16,359 nucleotides of DNA from an uncultured Lachnospiraceae bacterium (GTDB lineage: Bacteria; Bacillota; Clostridia; Lachnospirales; Lachnospiraceae). The DNA is taken from contig CAJUEX010000064.1 of assembly GCA_910585715.1 (NCBI GenBank), positions 1-16,359 on the forward strand. The letters are read 5' to 3'. The notes under the pieces are model-generated. The model ran no database searches. It was given only the letters and a program-made list of their open reading frames with translations, and was not told the origin of the DNA. The translations under genes were made by a program, and so were the position numbers. Positions 14,012 to 16,359 of this stretch are shown in pieces (the first letter of the stretch is position 1; every line of letters begins with the position of its first letter).

Positions 14012-15163
14012 ATGGAAATGAAAAAGATAGCGGTGCTTGGCTCCACAGGCTCCATAGGAACCCAGACCTTGCAGATTGCAAGGGAACAGAAAGAAAAGCT
14101 GCGGATATTTGCTCTGGCGGCAGGAAAAAACGTGGAGAAAATGGAAGGGCAGATACGGGAGTTTTCCCCAGTCTATGCGGTGATGTGGACAGAAGAAGCG
14201 GCAAAGGATTTGGCAGTCAGGGTAAAAGATTTGCCGGTAAAGATTCTTACCGGCATGGAAGGACTTTTGAAAATCGTAACACTGCCGGAAGTGGATACTG
14301 TAGTAACAGCCATGGTGGGAATGATTGGAATAAGGCCTACGATAGCTGCCATGGAAGCAGGAAAGACAATAGCCCTTGCCAATAAGGAAACATTGGTGAC
14401 GGCAGGGCATCTTATTATGCCATTGTCTGAAAAGCTCCATGTTCCCATTCTTCCTGTAGACAGCGAACATAGCGCTATTTTCCAGTCTTTAAACGGAGAG
14501 CCTAGAGAGAAGGTGGCAAATATTTTATTAACCGCTTCCGGAGGACCATTTCGGGGAAAGAAAAAGGAAGAGCTTTTGGATATTCAGGTGGAGGATGCGC
14601 TGAAGCATCCAAACTGGACTATGGGAAAAAAGATTACCATTGATTCGGCAACAATGGTCAATAAGGGCTTAGAGGTTATGGAAGCCGGATGGCTTTTTGG
14701 AGTGACGGCGGAGCAAATAAAAGTAGTAGTACATCCCCAAAGCGTCATACACTCTATGGTAGAGTATGTGGACGGCGCTGTCATGGGGCAGCTTGGAATC
14801 CCGGATATGAAGCTTCCTATCCAGTATGCCCTGTTTTATCCTGACAGGCTTTTTAGGAAAGAGGAAACCCTTGATTTTTACAAGCTGAAGGAGCTGACTT
14901 TTGAAGAGCCGGATTTAGATACCTTTACGGGACTGAAGCTGGCTTATGAAGCATTTCGCATGGGCGGAAGCATGCCTACCGTATACAATGCGGCAAATGA
15001 AAAAGCAGTGAGCTTGTTTTTAAACAGAAAGATAAAGTTTCTGGAAATTTCTGAAATAATAGGGGAAGCTATGGGCAGGCATAAAAAAATAGAAAATCCT
15101 TCCCTGGAGGAAATATTAGCCACAGAGACAGAATGTTATGAGTTTATAGAGAGCAGGTGGTAA
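14012..15163 (+). CDS. dxr: 1-deoxy-D-xylulose 5-phosphate reductoisomerase
   Basis: A 383-residue cytoplasmic enzyme that converts DXP to MEP with NADPH, the committed step of the non-mevalonate isoprenoid route, feeding uppS upstream. The NADPH-binding loop is GSTGSIG (10-16). LPVDSEHSAIFQ gives metal ligands D150 and E152; KGLEVMEA gives E221. HPNWTMGKKITIDSATMVNK and HPQSVIHSMVEY are substrate-binding blocks. Length matches the family. The ATG at 14012 is chosen because AAGGA (14001-14005) is six bases upstream; an ATG at 13991 lacks a ribosome binding site and one at 14018 is slightly far. rseP begins one base after the stop. Confidence 0.95.
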   Translation: MEMKKIAVLGSTGSIGTQTLQIAREQKEKLRIFALAAGKNVEKMEGQIREFSPVYAVMWTEEAAKDLAVRVKDLPVKILTGMEGLLKIVTLPEVDTVVTAMVGMIGIRPTIAAMEAGKTIALANKETLVTAGHLIMPLSEKLHVPILPVDSEHSAIFQSLNGEPREKVANILLTASGGPFRGKKKEELLDIQVEDALKHPNWTMGKKITIDSATMVNKGLEVMEAGWLFGVTAEQIKVVVHPQSVIHSMVEYVDGAVMGQLGIPDMKLPIQYALFYPDRLFRKEETLDFYKLKELTFEEPDLDTFTGLKLAYEAFRMGGSMPTVYNAANEKAVSLFLNRKIKFLEISEIIGEAMGRHKKIENPSLEEILATETECYEFIESRW

Positions 15164-15164
15164 A

Positions 15165-16283
15165 ATGAGTATTATACTGTTTATTCTTATTTTTGGACTG
15201 GTAGTTATTTCCCATGAATTCGGGCATATGCTGATTGCCAAGCTAAACGGAATCACGGTAGTGGAATTCAGCGTGGGAATGGGTCCTGTATTGTTCAAAT
15301 TTCATAAAGGGGGAACCAAATATACCCTTCGTCTTTTCCCCATCGGAGGAGCCTGTATGTTTGAAGGGGAAGTGGGCTACAGCAATGATGTATTGTCTAA
15401 GGATTCAGAGAAGTCAGTGGAAAAATCCGGGACGGAAGAAAAAGATTTCGTTGCCAATACGGATTTGGAGAAAAACTCCGGTTCTTTTTTAGAGGCAAAG
15501 GTAGGAGCAAGGATTGCCACTGTGCTGGCAGGACCGGTTTTCAATTTTATACTGGCTTTTTTTCTGGCATTGATTATTGTTGGCGGCATCGGATGCGATT
15601 TGCCTGTTATTTCCCAACTGTCTGAAGGGGGTGCGGCAGAGGCAGCCGGACTGCTGACAGGCGACGAAATTGTTTCCCTGAACGGGAAAAAGATTCATCT
15701 CTATCGGGAAATCAGCTTTTTTTCCATGCTGAATGGGGGAGAAGATATTCAGGTAGTATATGAAAGGGATGGAAAAGAGTACAGCACCACCATTAAGCCT
15801 CTTTATGATAAGGAGGCAGGAAGGTATTATATGGGTATATTAGGGGGCTATGAATACACGAAGATGGATTTGGGAGGAACCCTGCTCTATAGTGTTTATG
15901 AGGTGAAATATCAGATTGACAATACGATTAAGAGTCTTCAGATGCTTGTTCAGGGTAAGGTGAAAAAGGAAGATGTGTCCGGTCCGGTGGGAATGGCCCA
16001 GGCGGTGGATACCATTTATAATGCCTCAAAGCCTTCCGGAGCATATTATATTTTTCTGAATATGTTAAGCTTTGCCATATTGCTCAGTGCTAATCTGGGT
16101 GTGCTGAATCTGTTGCCGCTTCCGGCATTGGACGGGGGAAGGCTTGTGTTCCTTTTGATAGAAGCGGTACGGAGAAAGCCGGTTCCGCCGGAAAAGGAAG
16201 GGATTGTTCATTTTGCGGGTTTTGTGCTTTTGATGGTGTTGATGGTGTTTGTGTTGTTTAATGATTTGGCTAGGATTTTTTAA
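15165..16283 (+). CDS. rseP: RIP-type site-2 zinc metalloprotease
   Basis: A 372-residue membrane protease of the RseP/RasP family that cleaves substrates within the bilayer, such as anti-sigma factors, FtsL or remnant signal peptides in relatives. The first helix holds HEFGH (H17, E18, H21), the zinc site. A second conserved helix holds AGPVFNFILAF (about 122-132). A PDZ domain spans about 145-215 (GLLTGDEIVSLNGKKI). The final zinc ligand is D323 in NLLPLPALDGGR (315-326), followed by the last helix (about 348-366). A charged, low-complexity stretch (about 75-105) precedes the second helix. The ribosome binding site is a weak GCAGGTGG at the end of dxr, suggesting coupling. Its place after dxr is standard in Firmicutes. 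The target cannot be told from sequence. Confidence 0.94.
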   Translation: MSIILFILIFGLVVISHEFGHMLIAKLNGITVVEFSVGMGPVLFKFHKGGTKYTLRLFPIGGACMFEGEVGYSNDVLSKDSEKSVEKSGTEEKDFVANTDLEKNSGSFLEAKVGARIATVLAGPVFNFILAFFLALIIVGGIGCDLPVISQLSEGGAAEAAGLLTGDEIVSLNGKKIHLYREISFFSMLNGGEDIQVVYERDGKEYSTTIKPLYDKEAGRYYMGILGGYEYTKMDLGGTLLYSVYEVKYQIDNTIKSLQMLVQGKVKKEDVSGPVGMAQAVDTIYNASKPSGAYYIFLNMLSFAILLSANLGVLNLLPLPALDGGRLVFLLIEAVRRKPVPPEKEGIVHFAGFVLLMVLMVFVLFNDLARIF

Positions 16284-16301
16284 GAGTATGGAGGTAGTGT
16301 A

Positions 16302-16359
16302 GTGATTTGCCCGCCATGTTCCTTACCGCTCCGGGCTGGCGAAGCTGTAGGGGGACGTA
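16302..16359 (+). other. GC-rich tail with possible partial reading frame
   Basis: GGAGG (16290-16294) is followed after seven bases by GTG (16302), opening a frame that reads MICPPCSLPLRAGEAVGGR to the window end. The 58 bases are about 62% GC, clearly above the neighbouring genes, and do not resemble the start of ispG, which often follows rseP. It may be the edge of an insertion or a repeat rather than a gene. I cannot identify it. Confidence 0.2.

Noticed and set aside
13856..14470. Minus-strand open frame of about 200 codons opposite dxr
   Set aside because: It is Cys/His/Phe-rich antisense of conserved dxr sequence with no ribosome binding site or recognisable domain.
1..16359. CRISPR array, tRNA, rRNA or riboswitch
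   Set aside because: No regularly spaced direct repeats, tRNA-like cloverleaf ends or recognisable riboswitch cores were seen on either strand.

Overview
The window looks like a chromosomal stretch of a low-to-moderate-GC Gram-positive anaerobe of the class Clostridia, most likely a Lachnospiraceae-type organism. This is an inference from gene content (CarD-like regulator, YqeY, a bactofilin beside a polysaccharide deacetylase, and the conserved pyrH-frr-uppS-cdsA-dxr-rseP run), from the strong AGGAGG-type ribosome binding sites, and from protein style. No rRNA or marker gene fixes the species.

Region 1 (1-581) is gene-poor. It holds a decayed fragment resembling the catalytic loop of HipA-like kinases, a bidirectional terminator, a second open fragment I cannot name, and a strong sigma-A-type promoter. 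Region 2 (582-4609) is a compact operon: an ABC ATPase, an eight-helix FtsX/MacB-type permease, and an HTH regulator fused to a beta-rich DUF4097-like domain. This suggests an efflux or peptide-defence transporter with its own one-component regulator. Region 3 (4708-5784) has a 4Fe-4S flavodoxin-fold reductase and, convergent with it across a perfect 20-bp terminator stem, a small XRE regulator. Region 4 (5785-8750) holds an AT-rich gap, a CarD-family RNA polymerase-binding protein, a 236-bp near-palindromic insertion flanked by exact 9-bp direct repeats (a MITE-like element), then yqeY and a protein with two tandem HD domains, the second of HD-GYP type. Region 5 (8818-16283) starts at an extended -10 promoter. 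It is a co-directional series: membrane-anchored polysaccharide deacetylase, bactofilin with a long acidic repeat extension, pyrH, frr, uppS, cdsA, dxr and rseP.

Region 5 ties together cell-wall modification, a polymer scaffold, pyrimidine nucleotide supply, ribosome recycling, the undecaprenyl carrier (dxr makes isoprenoid precursor, uppS makes the C55 chain), phospholipid precursor CDP-diacylglycerol (cdsA) and intramembrane proteolysis (rseP). It is an envelope-biogenesis neighbourhood, with the deacetylase-bactofilin pair joined directly to the front of the widely conserved pyrH block.

The best candidates for something not yet described are the palindromic insertion at 6717-6952 with its target duplication, the in-frame internal start that would give a short bactofilin without the acidic tail, and a 17-bp direct repeat that duplicates the 3' end of cdsA. 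I saw no CRISPR array, tRNA, rRNA or complete transposase gene.
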